Below are positions 26,301-39,639 of a stretch of DNA of 64,000 nucleotides, in pieces. Numbering within the stretch: position 1 is the first letter of the stretch; each line of letters begins with the position of its first letter. The DNA is from Rhynochetos jubatus (Eukaryota > Chordata > Aves > Eurypygiformes > Rhynochetidae), in NCBI GenBank assembly GCA_027574665.1, contig CM050652.1, positions 36,413,631 through 36,477,630 of the forward strand. The letters are read 5' to 3'. A program made the translations under genes and the position numbers. The notes beneath the pieces were generated by a model. The model did no database searches, was not told the origin of the DNA, and saw nothing but the letters and a program-made list of their open reading frames with translations.

Positions 26301-27322
26301 TGGATAAATGCAGACATACATGCTCTTCAAATTCCTGGTCCGTGGACATGCCGGGAGCACTCCGAAATCCTCCTTGCTTCCTACAAAGTCATTCACCTTT
26401 ATACGCCCAGAGCCATGTTTTAGCCGTGGTGTGGGTGGTTATTTTAGACTCAGTTTCGCAGTAACTGTACCTGGAATGATTACACCAGCAACAACGCAAA
26501 ACATCTTAATGCAAATGACAGTGATGAGTGGTGTAGGCTGGAACCCTCCGTACTCGCACCTCCGCAGCCCTGCTGCAAGTCGGGGCTTCCCACAGCTGGG
26601 AGCGCTTAACTCACAGGCTCTGAGTAAGTAGCTTTTATTTCATTTTGAGCACTGTAATGTCTCTGCTGAAAAAGAGACCCTCTTTCTTGCAGCTGGTGGA
26701 GTTAGGGTTGGAGACAGACACATTCAGTAAGAGGTTTAAACGTTAAAAAAATGGAGATTAGAGTCATGTTTTGGTGGTGTTTTTTTTTTTTTAGCCTCTC
26801 CTTAGCTGCTTCTCTTTCCTTAATGAGTGTTTTATTTCATTAGCCTTGGTGAAGAGTACTTCCAGAGGCTAGTGGGAATGCATTTTAGTGTTCATTGGTT
26901 AGATATTCTTCAGATGTTACGTATGTAAAACTCTCTGTCGGATGAGTACATTTTAGTGTATTTTTGTAAGTTACCAAAATACCTGGGGTCCTGTGGTCGT
27001 TTTGTAACCCCTGAATAGCGCAATAATGCCTTCATCTGTTTGAAGGAGGCATCAGGAGGCTGTGAGTTACTGTGGGGAGGAGTCATGCAAGGATCAGTCA
27101 GACGTGATTTGATCAGAATGAGATGCTGAATGAGAAATGAGAGAGAGATAGCCTTTGTGTGAATTGGATGCCATCTGAGAAAGAACAGATCAGCAGGTAT
27201 GTGACTAGTGAGGTCTTTAGAATGCGTTTGTTTGAGCTGTTCTTCTGTCTGCGTATACACACAAACATACATGTTTTTAAATGGAAGAAATTCCAAGGCA
27301 AGAATCTTTTATTATAAATAAT

Positions 27323-27411
27323 AGAAATAGAAAATATTAAATTGGACAGAAAATTAAATTGTATTAAATGCTATAGAGATAGAAAATAATAAATTGTATA
27401 GAAAATAAAAT
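27323..27411. repeat. Diverged 52-bp direct repeat, AT-rich
   Basis: The block beginning AGAAATAGAAAATATTAAAT at 27323 recurs as AGAGATAGAAAATAATAAAT at 27375, with the same order of GAAAAT motifs after it. Local tandem duplication followed by drift. Confidence 0.7.
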
Positions 27412-27819
27412 AATAATGCAGTTAAATCTTTTCAATCCTAATGTTTGTAAGCCTGAGACCTTAAAAATTCAGGTTATATTTGGAAAAAAACCCATGAACA
27501 ACCCAAAGCTCCACTATTTGCTATTTCCCAAAGGCTGGAAAATATGCAAATGCTTACTTAAGGTCAGTCAGCTTTATCTCCTCCTGATGTTCCTGTCCTC
27601 AAAACCAGAATTTTAGTGACAACCTTTCCGGTAGACACTGCCGTAGTGACCTTTAATAGTAGACGTGTATTTTTTAGTAAGTTTACCTTCATTACAGCTC
27701 TGGCAGACATCACCGAGGACAAAATTTTAATCTCCCCAGTGGCATCACTTGGTTTGTTTTCTCTTTTTAATTGCAATTTTTTACTTCATCCTCAAATAGC
27801 TTGACTTTGAATCCTAAGT

Positions 27820-27990
27820 GCGTACGGTGCTATCATTTGAAAAGAGCTGGACAACATTGCTGACCCCGTTTCGGCTCAGGGAGTCACTGCTGCAGCCCTT
27901 GTTTACGCCCAACTGCGTGTGGAACCTGCGCAGGTCTGGAGGCCGAGTTGTCTGTGGGTCAGGAGGGCATCGCTGGTTTGCGGCGGTAGA
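27820..27990. other. CpG-rich patch in intron 3
   Basis: Eleven CpGs in about 170 bp lie within a strongly AT-rich, CpG-poor neighbourhood. No repeat family is recognisable. A short 66-codon + strand frame crosses it but has no motif. Candidate regulatory element. Confidence 0.45.
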
Positions 27991-29929
27991 AAAGTTACTT
28001 AATTTAATTTTTTTCTGAAAAAAAAGGAGTCCATCTTGCTCCTGAAGTCATACACAACCTGACAACGCTTACCAACAATTACTTCTGTCACACAAATGTT
28101 GGATCTCTAAGTAGAAAATTATAGGATACAAATCCTTAAATTATGGAATAATATGTATGGACTAAATAATACGGGGTGCTAGGTACAGAATATATAAAAT
28201 GAATGGAATGCACTAAGAACAGTGTTTAATGATTTGGCAAACAATCTCACTCTCCATGCATGCAGCCGGGGCTGCATTTAATGTGGCGTGTCCTACATGT
28301 GGCATTCAGCTCCCTGTGACTTTTCCATTAAGTTCACTGACATGTGCGCTGGTTTTCTTGAAGTGCTTAAGAAAAGGAAGTTTTGCAGAAACTAATCTCT
28401 TTCAGGAAAATAATGATAATGCAGCACTTTGCAAAATAAATATGAAAGGTAAATGTTTGGTGTGGTTAGTGAGAAGAATTAAGGTTAAGTAGATAATCAG
28501 AATTGTACAGTCCTGTCTTTTACTTGTTTGCATGTTTATAGTGCTAATTGCTGCCTCAGTTTTAATTTAAAAATTGCAAGTTGATATGCTGCTTCAAAAG
28601 GCATCAACTTATCTGACCAAGCAAATGATCAATGACACACTTTCAAGAATACTTGTTAAAGAGTCATTTCCGAGTACCACAAACCGAGGAAGTAATTTTA
28701 AATGAGTAACTAACTAGTGAATTTAATAAGTCAGCTAATGTACTCTTTAAAGGAATGGAAATAATTTAATATCAAACTAAAATATTTGATAAAAAGCCTA
28801 TTGTACCTTCATCTCCCAGGCTTGACTCAAGTATTTTAAAACTGTAGAAGTGTTTTCTGTGACTTTAGTGCAGGCTAATCAGATTTTTACAAATACATTA
28901 AACAATTAGACTGGTTGATCCTTTACAGTATGGTTCTTACAGGAGACTGTGCAGATAGATGGTAATTTTGACCATTATTGACATTGCCTTCTGTGGTGGT
29001 CAGTGGAGATCTGTGAATAGTAATGAGGTGCTGATGTAAAATTGTTAGTTTGCTATTACTACTAAAACGGCTCTTTAGTGCTAGAATGCAAATAGCCGAG
29101 CTAAGCAATAAAAGCTGTTTGTTCGGCTAAAGTCCAAAACTTTTATTTTAATATGTTTGTCTTTTAGGTTGGATTGCAAAATATTTTTGTGTTTAAATTG
29201 AAGATGACAAGCTCTTTTACATGAAAACCATTTCCCTTCACTCCAGCTTCCAGGTGTTTCCACTGTAAGTGGCTTTTGTAGGTCAGACAGGAGAATATTG
29301 CTGAGTTATCTTAGCCTGTTGTGATTAAAATCACCTCCTTCACATAGCAGTAACTGAGTTTTATGGCTTTTAAAACTTTCCTTTTTATGTATTAAAAATC
29401 AGCAATAGATGCACTAGTAGTAATGAGTTGTAAAATGAATGCAGAAAACCCCCAGTGGCTATGTAGCTGGTTTTCAGTACTTTTTTTCAGTGATTTTTGC
29501 TACTTTCTTTCCTCGTGAAGGAATTTTGCACATGTTAAATGAGCAAGGCTGAATAGTCACTTTCAAAGTCGTTAATGATTGGTTATAGTAGAAATTGATG
29601 TGGCTCTAGTTTGTTTCTTCAGCAATTTTTCTAAAAGAGCTGGCAGATAATAGAAAAATACTTTGTTTTTAAAGTATCCTGTATAATGCAGTAATAAAGA
29701 TACAACGTTTTATTAAGTGTACTAGGATTAGTGGCTTTTTTTTTCTTTTGCTGCTGTTGATACCTTTTTAACAGTAATTAAATGCAAAGATTTTTACAAT
29801 TAAAGGTTTTTTTTTCCGTCAGGGGCTTGAGAGTCAGTGTGCAGAACAGCATCTGAAATGCTTACAGCTTTCTTCTCTGAAAGCTATCAGCAGAGGTTCG
29901 GCTCTGTCAGCACATTTAAAATAAAGATG

Positions 29930-30110
29930 AACAAGGACCCAAATAAACAAAAAAAAGTGGATATAATAGGAAAAACTGAACAAAGGAAAATTTAAATTGA
30001 ATATCAGGAATATTTCCAAAAAAGCAGAATGTATTAGGCCATGGAGCAGATTCCCCAGGGTTGTACTGGAAACCCCACTGCTTTGAGACACTTGAGGGAG
30101 AGCTACCTAA
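29930..30110 (+). mobile_element. CR1 LINE 3'-region fragment
   Basis: The order AATTTAAATTGAATATCAGG, then GGAGCAGATTCCCCAGGG, then GGAAACCCCACTGC follows the conserved CR1 stretch upstream of the 3' end: TTTAGATTGGATATCAGG, then GGAACAGATTGCCCAGGG, then GGAAGCTCCATC. + orientation, diverged, truncated at both ends. Confidence 0.75.
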
Positions 30111-31215
30111 CTGCAGTGAAGTTGGAGTTAAGCTCTGCAGTGCCTCCTGATACAGGGCTAGCTGAGCTGTGCTCAGCAGACATCACAGCAGCTTGAGCTG
30201 CTTAATTTCCCCATGGCCTTTTGCTGCTCTGGTGGAATCCAACCCACTCATCTCAGATGCTCACCTAGAAGCACGCCAGGTTGCTGCGTTGAATGCCCCA
30301 GTACGGTCACTCCCATGCTTTTTTAGTCTAGGAAGGTTTCTCCAGCAGTGTTTCTCCAGGTCTGCCTGAGTCTCTCCTACTGCTACAGCTGTCGCTGTGT
30401 TTCACAGGTGTGAAGTCAGACTGATTTCCCTTACTCTTTCTCAGGTTCATATTGTCCCAGAGGACAAATACTGCCAGCAGTATGATATTCCCATTCGCTC
30501 TTAGAGATGTATCTCTGTGAAAGAAAATGGACATACAAAGTGTCTCAAGATGCTCTAACTTACAGAGACTTAGGCAAAATAATGAATGTCCGCACTTATT
30601 TCACTGCTTCAGTTTCTTTGTGGGTTTATGGGGAAAGCGCAAAGCCATGTGAGAAGTCTGATGTCCTTTCTGATGCTTTTGTTGTCTTATGATCCACGAA
30701 GTTGTTTTCTTCTCAGCAGTGAATTTCCACCTTCCTCAGCTAGTTCAACAGTGAGACACATTTGCCTCCTAGGAAAACATGCTTCTCTTCCCTGCTAAAG
30801 CCTCCTGTTCACGTGAGTGCTGATCCTGTCTGCCTTACCTTCTTATTTTTAAAAGCTTTTCCAACACCTAGTTTCTCTGTTCGGATTTTCTTTAGACATT
30901 GGGTTTTTTCTCACAAGCTGGAAAAAATCTGGTTTAGAAGAGGTAGAGTAAGAAAGAGCATCTGACTGATTGTGGATAAGTCAGGAAAATCCAGTGGGAC
31001 TGAGCACGCACAAAAATAAAAGTGATGAACAAGAACATGCTCTTTCCCTCTCTCAGAGCACGGCAGGCTGAAAGTACTGGTAAAGAAAGATTCATACTCT
31101 GGACACAGTCAAAAAACCCGAGAATAATGTATAAAAGTAAAGTAATCAGTGTCATACTTGGGATGACAGACACAATTACTCTTTCCTCTGTGTCTCTGAG
31201 CAGGAGACCTAGCCC

Positions 31216-31480
31216 TCGGGTGTGAAGATGTGGTGATAAAAAAAGGATCGAGTGGCAGAGATGTAGCGTGAGAAAGAGGAAAAGAGAAAATGCAGTGTTA
31301 GCGTAGAAGAGGCATCACAGAAAGAAAATGAGAAAAAAGGGTGGATGAAAAGGAAGGGAAAGAGGAAACAGACACTAAGGACAAATGGAAAGAAAGATAG
31401 GGCATAATCTACTGTACAACATAAAAGAAAGGAAAAGTGGAGCAAAGCCAGGGAGGCTAAGAAAAAGCAAGAGATATTGC
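31216..31480 (+). repeat. Purine-rich (GA-rich) tract
   Basis: About 260 bp of the + strand is dominated by A and G (GAAAGAGGAAAAGAGAAAA and similar), interrupted by short mixed segments. Strand-asymmetric low-complexity sequence. Confidence 0.75.
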
Positions 31481-33212
31481 ATTATAAAAAAATGTACTAG
31501 AAAGTCAGTGGGCTTTCCTGCAATCAGTGGTCTACACGAGGTGAAGTCTTTCACAGTCTAGATTTTTGTGGTTCTGTGACATTAAAGCAGCAGTATGAGG
31601 GAGGGGAGCTCAAAGAAGGGACAGAGAAAATACGAATTTGAGTGGAATAAAAAAGGCAAAACTCCAGAGGAAACCTCAGAGTTTATAAACTCTCAGAATT
31701 CCGAGTTTATACTTGCATATTTAAATGGAGAGTCAGTGAAGCTCTCCGCTGATTAAGATGTTATTCATTTGGGAAGCTGTACTGCGCAGTCCTGAGGACA
31801 ATGCTTACAGGCTGATCAGGAGCTTGGTGTGGTCGGCAGAACTGTCCCACTCTATGTTGGCTTCTTTCCAGAGTCTCCAGACCACTCAGCCTGAAAGGCA
31901 AATGCAAAACTCTGTCATTACGATTTGGCAAGTGTTTCTGAAGCAAAGGAAATGGTCATGAGCGTGTTTTGCCCACTGACCTGCCCTCTGACTAAAATGT
32001 TGGTGTAGGAGGAGAACTCTTATATAAGAGCAATGAGACAGAATATTTCTGCTGTTAGTGTCCGTGGTTAAGGGACAGGAAATAACACAGAACTGGTTCA
32101 AGCATCGTCACCCAGCAAACTCTGCACACTGTATCACTCAAGGAGTATTTAAATAGAATTCCTATCTTAGGTACTCAACGCTGCAACATACTTTTGTCCC
32201 TTAATAATACCAGCTAGAAAGGAGGCTACCACTAAGAGTCCAGATACTGTTTTCTAGTTTCTCCTTGTTTCCTTCCCTTTCAGTAGAGATGGGTTGATTG
32301 TTTGTAATGGGTTTAACCCTAATGGGTACCAGGTAACCAAGAATTGTAAGCAAGTTTAGGTCTCTGTAACTAATCAGCAGTTGCTAAAACTCTGACATTC
32401 CTTGACCATATCTGGTGTGCTGTGAGTTTCCAACTCATTTGATCAGTAAGTTACTCTTCATGGTCTTTCTGGAAAGAGAACTCTTATATTTTCACATCCA
32501 GGCTCTCCACCCACTTGTGCCAAATGTTCCACTTAAGGTTCCAGGACAGGAAGTATAGTAGAGATACCTTTCTCTTTTACATCTAATGACAATTAAGTGC
32601 TTTATATTGAGTCAGATTTTCAGTTTCCCAGTTCCAGCATTCCACAGATGGGACTTTAAGTTAAAGAAGTGGGAGTTAAAGAAGGCTTTGCCTCTGTACT
32701 CGAGTGTTGATTTTTAAATTTTCCTTCATTACTATCCAAGGCAAAACCAGGCCTTTTATCTGTTGTGGATTTTCATTCTTCTGGAACGATTTTACAAGCA
32801 CAGTCTGATGTTTTCAGGGAATCTAGGGGTCTGTGTTACTGTGACCTTACTTTATGCAAGGGTGCTAAGCTCTACGGGCAGAAGCCAGGTTGTAAGTGGT
32901 GGGAGTTAGGGAAGGCTTGCTGCAGCTAAGGCATCTTGTGCAAAGCTGCAATAGCTCCACCAAGTTACTACGTTTTATACTAATTTAGGATTACAGCATG
33001 CTGCACTCACAATTTCAAAACATGTTTTATAAATTGGAATAAATTATCAGAAAACTGACAAGCAGGGACACTGAGGTCTAGTGGGTTGTAGTAGGTGCTG
33101 CAAGCAGGGTCACTAGTCAGCTCCTGTAACCAAACCTCGTATTTTTAAGGAGTCTTGATGTCAGTGCAAGACCTTATGCTGTGTGCAGCCCAAATATCCT
33201 GTAGAAGAATGA

Positions 33213-33262
33213 CTATATCTGACTATATATGTCTATATATGACTAGATATCTGGCATATATT
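33213..33262. repeat. Degenerate TGACTATATA repeat
   Basis: Several imperfect copies of a roughly 12-bp CTATATATGACT-like unit occur in succession, leading into TA-rich sequence. Confidence 0.6.
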
Positions 33263-34599
33263 ACTATGTATGCCTGTCTTGCGTGGTATTTGCCTTCTAG
33301 TCTTTTAATCTACAGAGGAGAAAGACCTGAAGATGATAGACCAGAGCCTGTGACGCTGTTGAAATTGCCAGAAGTTGAAAGGGAGTAACTCAGAGTAGCA
33401 TTTTTAATAGACTCCTTGTTTTCATAGTTCATGTGGTTAGAAGAAGGGGAGGCTTCACTTTTTATTACACACGTACACATGCAAGAGGCACCGTGCAGTG
33501 AGGTACAAATAGGTGAACAGGTCTTAGGTGTATTTGCCCAACTGTTCTTTTAGTCTTTATAATCAGTCCATAATAATTAAGAAAAGGTTTGAAAACGCCA
33601 AGCATAAGTAGTACTATGTAACATTTACAGGTTCACTAAATGTAGCCGATATCTAACAATTATGAACCTAGCCTTTGCCACTTGGAGCATGACACCTCTA
33701 GCTGTATTTTAGTGCTGCTGGGGATGCTTTTATCTACAATTAAAAACACATTTCTAATCTGTTTTTGAAAAGTGGCCTTCCTTTTTTTGCCTGCAAATTT
33801 GCTTCAGGAAATAATTGTGGTTGCCATTTATGGTACTTAGAACTCTAACTACCTGATCACATCTACAAATTAGGCAATTAGACATCTAAGAACTAGAAAA
33901 TGAATCTGTGAAATAATCCTCACAGGTATTTCTGGAAGCAAAATTCCAACCAAAGAATTAATGAGGTCAAGCCCTTTCAATAACAGCAAAAAGCCCAGCG
34001 CCTCTAAATTAGTTTTCTCACAAAATGGTTATTGCTACATTTTTTGTTAGGTGAATGATGATACAAATATTTCATTAATCTGGAAAAGCAATGACCTAAA
34101 GCAGTGATTAACAGTATTGACAAAAGCAGTACATGTGTAGAATATAAATATCCTAATGAAACTCAAGTTATTAATATAAAATGCTGGAAGCTGTTGAAGG
34201 GTAGGTTTAAATATGGGCTCTGGAGTCTTTTCTCTGAAATCCTCAGACTTGAACCAGGGAAGAATATTCATGAGGAGCTGAAGCTGATGCCACAGGCTCA
34301 TTTGACGGAAGCTAATCAATCAGTGTTTAAAGCCTAGCGATACTCAGTCACTCATCATTGGGTCTGTACATGAATGCATGATTCCAGAGCAAAGAGTGTT
34401 TTATTGGTCCTTGGGAAAAGGAACCTCGAATTGTCCTGTGTAAAAATAGCATATATAAAATCCGTACAACCATAGTCACACTGGACAAATATGTCCTACT
34501 GAATCATCCTTGTTCTTCTACTTCACTGTAATTTCTCCATGGTCATACCTGAGGTAATAAGGAGGAACAACATAACACTGAGGTTAAAAGGGAATAAAA

Positions 34600-36490
34600 G
34601 GAAGAGTCAACAGGGTGAAGTGACTTTCGCTCGGGAGGAAAACTGCTGAGACAGCTTACATGTTCAAAGTATGTATATAACAGCTATCAAAAATACTTTT
34701 GAAGGATTATGAAGAGACTGCCACTTTTAAGGAAATGAGTGGAGAGGACAATTTTACATAAATAGTCTTCAAAAAGTAGAAGATGAAAGAGAAAGGAAAA
34801 TACGTTTATGTTAAATGTGAAGCGTGCTAAATAGGAAGCATGGATGAAGCAGGCCTAGATAGGTGCTGAGGAACAGGCTGTTAAAGGCTTGGAAATACTA
34901 ATAAAAACACTTCCAAACATGCTGGAAACAGGAGGTCACTGAAGAGTCTGTAGAGACAACGAATTTTGAACAAGTAAAAGGAGAGCTTGTGTAAGGCAAG
35001 GCCACAGGAGTAGAGAGAGACAAATTCTAGGCACCTTGAAAGAATTTTAGAAGATTTCCATGCCAGAACCTTTCTTTACAGGGAATAATTTTGGGGAGCT
35101 GTCTACCATTGAAATGCAGGTGAAGGAGTTTTCAAACAGGTCAGATGGGTAGTGACAAATTGTCAGGACCAAATAGTGTTCCTCAAAGTTAGATCAAACA
35201 AAAATGTGAAATTTCCAAACTTCCTACAGCACAGCCCTAGCTATAGGGCACAGAGTATGTGGCTCAGCTCTAGAGGAGGTGGTGGCAGCCATTCTGCCAC
35301 CAAGAGGGCTTCTGAACTACAAGCTGGTAGGTCTGATCACCAAACCAGATAAATAGATATAAGCTATGAAAAAGAATAAAATTGTAGAGACTTGGGTAAG
35401 TATAGTATTGATAGGAAAAATGAGTAAAAAAACAATAAGAAAAGCAGTAAGGTTTTTTTTGGAAAGGAATTGTGTATCACAAACCTGTTGAAGTACTTTG
35501 AAAGAAAATTGCTCAAGTGTGTGGCTAGGGATGGTTCAATCAATGTGATGTGTCTGGTTTTCCAAAATACTTTTTTCAATGTTATTCATTGAGTGCTTTA
35601 AAGGAATGAAGTGGTCAGGGAATGAGAGATAAGGTTCTTGGCTACTTTGACAGTGGAGGGGAGATATCAGTATACTTCCATCAGGAATTGTGCTGGGACC
35701 TGTGCTGCTCAAAAATCTTGATTTTGAAACTAGAATTGCGTGAAGTTATGATTTGGTGATGGTAAAAAACAAGGTAGTTAATACTAAACAAGATGGTGAG
35801 TAGTTGAAGAAGGAACTCAGGGTACTGAATGGCTTGGGAATGTCAATGCAATGGCAGGTGACACGTTGTGTTGCTGTGTTCAAGGTAACAAGAAGCTGCT
35901 CTGCCTTTGCAAAGGTGATCTCTGAGTTAGTTATTTCTAAACAGGAAAGAGAACTTGGAGTCATGATGGATAGTTCTTGCAAAATGCCAGTTCTGTGACA
36001 GCAGTGGTCAAAAGAAGGGAATAAAATATTAATAGTTGTTAGGAAAGGAAGAGAGAACAAAGTGTAAGACTTAATTCTGCAATATATAACTCAGTGGCAC
36101 ACTTGGATTTGGAATGGATTTGAACACTACAAATGATAATGATCCTGAAGAAGCGCAGATGAATATTAGATTGTTCAGAGGTACAGCGTTGTTTCCCCAC
36201 AAGGGGAGATAAGTAGACCAGGTTTCTTCAGCTAAAAAGAAGAGAACTGAAGAAGAAATATGACAGAGACGTGTAAATCTAATTAGTTCTGTATAGGACA
36301 TGAACGGAAAGTTATCTATTGCTTCTCAAAACAGAACAGCTAGAAGGCCAACAGGGTAAAAAGTAAGTATTTGCACACAATACAGTTAATTTTTGTGAAG
36401 CTCACTAGCACAGAATTCATGTCAGATGTGTAAATTGGTTTACAAAACTGTTAGACAAATTCATAAAAAAAAGTAAGATACAGAAGAAGG
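34600..36490 (+). mobile_element. Old CR1 LINE body including decayed reverse transcriptase region
   Basis: Collinear landmarks match the CR1 second reading frame region in the right order. Near 35098: GAGCTGTCTACCATTGAAAT. Near 35152: GTGACAAATTGTCAGGACCA, the coding stretch for SPGPDG in intact CR1. Near 35500: the AATTCTTTGA...GGACTTTCAGAAAGCCTT counterpart. Near 35687: TGTGCTGGGACCTGTGCTGC, the GPVLFN stretch. Near 35950: AACTTGGAGTCATGATGGAT. Near 36228: CTTCAGCTAAAAAGAAGAGA. Near 36455: GACAAATTCATAA. Stops and indels break every frame. The element is inactive and old, since it most resembles the amniote-wide CR1 type rather than young bird copies. The 5' edge is uncertain by some hundreds of bases. 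Confidence 0.85.
35280..35302. repeat. Short hairpin-forming inverted repeat
   Basis: TGGTGGCAG and CTGCCACCA form perfect 9-bp arms around a 5-nt loop, inside the old CR1 body. Probably fortuitous. Confidence 0.5.
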
Positions 36491-39400
36491 ATTTTTACAG
36501 ACCTTACACAGAAGGTCTTTTTCAACTTAGTGGACTTCATGCCGTCTCCCACTTCAAAAATGCAGGAAGTGTCATTCCTTATTTGCCACGTTTATTTTTC
36601 CTCAGCATCCATTATTAGCCACTGTCTGAGCTGGCACTACTCTAGAAATAGATTTTTATTCTGACTCACTGCAAGTGCTCTTAAGGTCTTAATTTCTAGT
36701 TCAGTATGCTCTGTATTACAGTTAATGTTTCAGTAGTAAGAAGTGTCAGCTGAAATAGCAGTTCCAACATGTTGTACAATAAGGAATATGTTTTTTGATA
36801 GATATGGAGTATCTGGGACCCCTGGACTGGAAGTGTGTCTCCAACTTTAGCATCTTTTTACGTGACACCAATCAAGATCATGATTTCTTTTATAGGCAGA
36901 GAAACTGCAGTTGTTTCTGTGTGCCTTCTGTCAGTTCTTTACCTGGTTTAGGTATGCTAGTATAGGGTAGTGTGCTGTAGGAGAACTTTTCTAACCCTGA
37001 ATAGATATATTAGCCTTTTCAATGAGCGTGAGTGTAAGACAATTTGTCCCTCAACAGCACATCTTCAATTCCATAGCAGCATACCCATGTCTCCATATCC
37101 ATTACTATACATGTATATACCCATCTATATGTGTCTGTGAGAGAGAATAATACTTACCATGTTGCACATAAGTTCTGTAGATGAAAACCTTTTCATATTA
37201 ATACCCAAACATTTCCAAATGTTTGGGGTTAGTTATACATGGTGGAATGTATTTATTAGGCAGTTAGGAAAAATTGTGAGAATTTTAGGGAGTATTGTGG
37301 TAGAGGTTACATTTGGATTCACTGAAATTCATCCCAGTATCATGAGGTAACGAATACAGGCAGAGCAATAAAATAATACTCTTACCCTGCACTGCTCTCC
37401 TCAAAAAAAACCCCAAACCAACAGGAAAAAGAAAAAACGTGACTTAAAACCACCTTTTCAAAACAACAAGTCAGATATGCTTGTGGTAGAAGTCTCTTGA
37501 ATCAGTTGACTTACTGCGCAGATGATTTTGCCCGAACACGATGCACAAGATTGAAGTGACATGATTCAGACCCGGGTGCCCTGGGTGGGTGCTGGAAGGT
37601 GGACTGCAGGGCTTTGCTGGGCTGCCAGGCAAGGCGGCAGATGCGGCCGCAGAGGTATGTGTCGCAGCTCTCCTCCAGGCTTGCAGGGATGGTGGGGAAG
37701 GGCTGTTGGGTTTGAGGATGTCAGTGGAAGGTGGCATGAATTAGAGCGTTTTTTCTAATATATTGAACCAGTACAGACTCTTTAGCCCCTGTAGCATTTG
37801 AAAATGTAGTCTTACTGCAGCAATGTCTTAGCACTTCCATAAAGGTTGGTGACCTAAGCTGGAATAGATACAAGGCAGTAATATCCCAGTTTATAGTCAG
37901 CAACGATGAGAGTCGTTCTCTTGCACAGAGCAGCACAAAAAGCCTTTGGTGCAACCAGGAACAGCATCAAGATCTATCAGTTCTCATCGCTACAGGATTG
38001 TTTCTCCTCCATCGACTACTGCACTGTAGACACAAAGCCTTTAAAACTGAAAAACTGTGCATGTTAAAGTAGATTTATATAATATTTTGTGGCGGTTCCA
38101 GTAAAAGACGAGGACCCAGTTACACATTTTTAAAGTTACGCTTATGGTCAGGTTAATTCAGGCCATGAAAGCACTGCCAAATAACGGAGTGCCTGCCTCT
38201 GTCATGTTGATGTAGCTCAATGATGGTTTAACTTCCCCATTTTTTTTAACTCTCTGGAGAAAGGCGTGTACTGAGTGTACAAATCTATCCAGGGCTCTAT
38301 GCAGAGATACTGTCATCATAGTGTTTACCAAGAAACTCCACTCTTGCTTTAGGTCCAGTTACTGAAGCTATGTGAAGAGAAACCAGACCCTTGGCTGAAG
38401 GGGACAGTTTAACAGCAGGAAGACCGTGTTACCATTTGACAGATCCTGAGTTTCCCAAAACAACTAGAATGTTGTTCAGGAGCAATTTAGAGCAGCTCAG
38501 GGCAAAATCAGGTTGCTGCAAAACTAATTTAGTCGGGCCTGCATATGCGGTGCTATTCCTTAATGGGAATTTAAGCAGCTTAGTTTAAAAAGCAAACAAA
38601 CCGTAAACAAAAATAAATCCTCGAGAATACGTACTCTGCATGCTTCACATGAGTGTCGTAACTCAGTGAAAAAGCCACAGGCTGTACTTTTGTTTTTGGT
38701 TAATCTCTGTACATCTGTAAAGAGAACAAGGTAGAACCTGCATGACTCTCCTGTTTTGCCATGTCCCCTCTGCCTCCTGCAGAACAAATCTTTGGGGCAG
38801 CCAGAGGTGCCGAGGAAAGGTTGCAGCCGAGCTGATGTTTCGCAAAGGAGGACAGTGACTTGGTGTGTGGTGATTCCAGTGCAGGTGTTTCCAAAGTGTG
38901 CTGTGTTCTCTACAGTCGCAGAAAGGCTTGCAGTCAACAAGCTGGAGGAGGAAAGGGACAAAAGGGATGAGCTGGCACCGTGTTTCAAGCCACTGCTGTA
39001 TCATTCATCCTCTCTCTGTGGGAAAAAGTTACGTGGCTGACACTGGAAAGTTGAGAGAGCAACAGGCTTCTTCCTAGACCTGTGAGCTGAAAGGGCACAC
39101 AGGATTTTTAGGATGTATGAGTTCATGCCACCATCAGAAAAGCATCGCCACTCTACATCAAGTTGTAAAAGACAAAGTCAGGGCAACTTCAGATGTGTTG
39201 ATTGACCCTCAGAGGAACAGGAATTGTTACTTACCCAAGCAGCTAGGCCAGCCATTGTTAGCTTTATGAGAATAAAAAGGTTGCATATGAATTAGTGGAC
39301 TTGAGAGTGTTTGTGAGCTCCTAACCCCAGAGGTGCACCCCAGCCATGTTCCAAATCCATGTCCAGGCAAGACCCAGGAGTGAACCAGTCTCTGAATCTT

Positions 39401-39639
39401 CCCTCTCCCAAAATACTCATGCTTTTCTCTATGCAAAGGAAACCAGAATGCATGGGCCAGAAGGGAGCCATGGCACGCTCAAGCCACATCTCTGATCTGG
39501 ACAATTGGCACACCACAGCATTCAGCCGCCAGTCAGTCTAGACACAGCCGAAGGAAACTTCAGGTCTCCTCCAGACTCCGCTGAGCATTCCTCAGCCATC
39601 CTGGAGGCTCTCCTCTGCTAGCCAAAAATGAGAGTGTGG
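36491..39639. other. Unique intronic sequence
   Basis: No gene or clear repeat. A GC-richer patch with five CpGs and a GCGGCCGC octamer lies at about 37.57-37.67 kb. Open frames of up to 142 codons (38560-38988, - strand) carry no motif. Confidence 0.5.

Larger units (their letters stand above)
21626..29929. other. Mostly unique intronic sequence
   Basis: No gene recognised. The 22.4-23.3 kb part is somewhat GC-richer, with several overlapping short frames lacking motifs. Small AT-rich repeats occur at 23.29 and 27.32 kb, a T13 run at 26780-26792 and a CpG-rich patch at 27.82-27.99 kb. The 28.5-29.1 kb part is AT-rich, unique and free of repeat signatures. Confidence 0.55.
30111..34590. other. 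Mostly unique intronic sequence with a purine-rich part
   Basis: No gene recognised. Contains the purine-rich strand at 31.2-31.5 kb and a TA-rich degenerate repeat near 33.22 kb. A similar string, GTGGGAGTTA(A/G)(A/G)GAAGGCTT, occurs twice, near 32670 and 32898. The rest is unrecognised AT-rich DNA. Confidence 0.5.

Noticed and set aside
37560-37680. GC-rich stretch with GCGGCCGC and a donor-like GAGGTATGT as a possible exon
   Set aside because: Only five CpGs, no convincing acceptor in the right place and no recognisable peptide.
38560-38988. 142-codon - strand frame, serine-rich start
   Set aside because: No domain, several overlapping frames on both strands, no sign of splice sites or a promoter.
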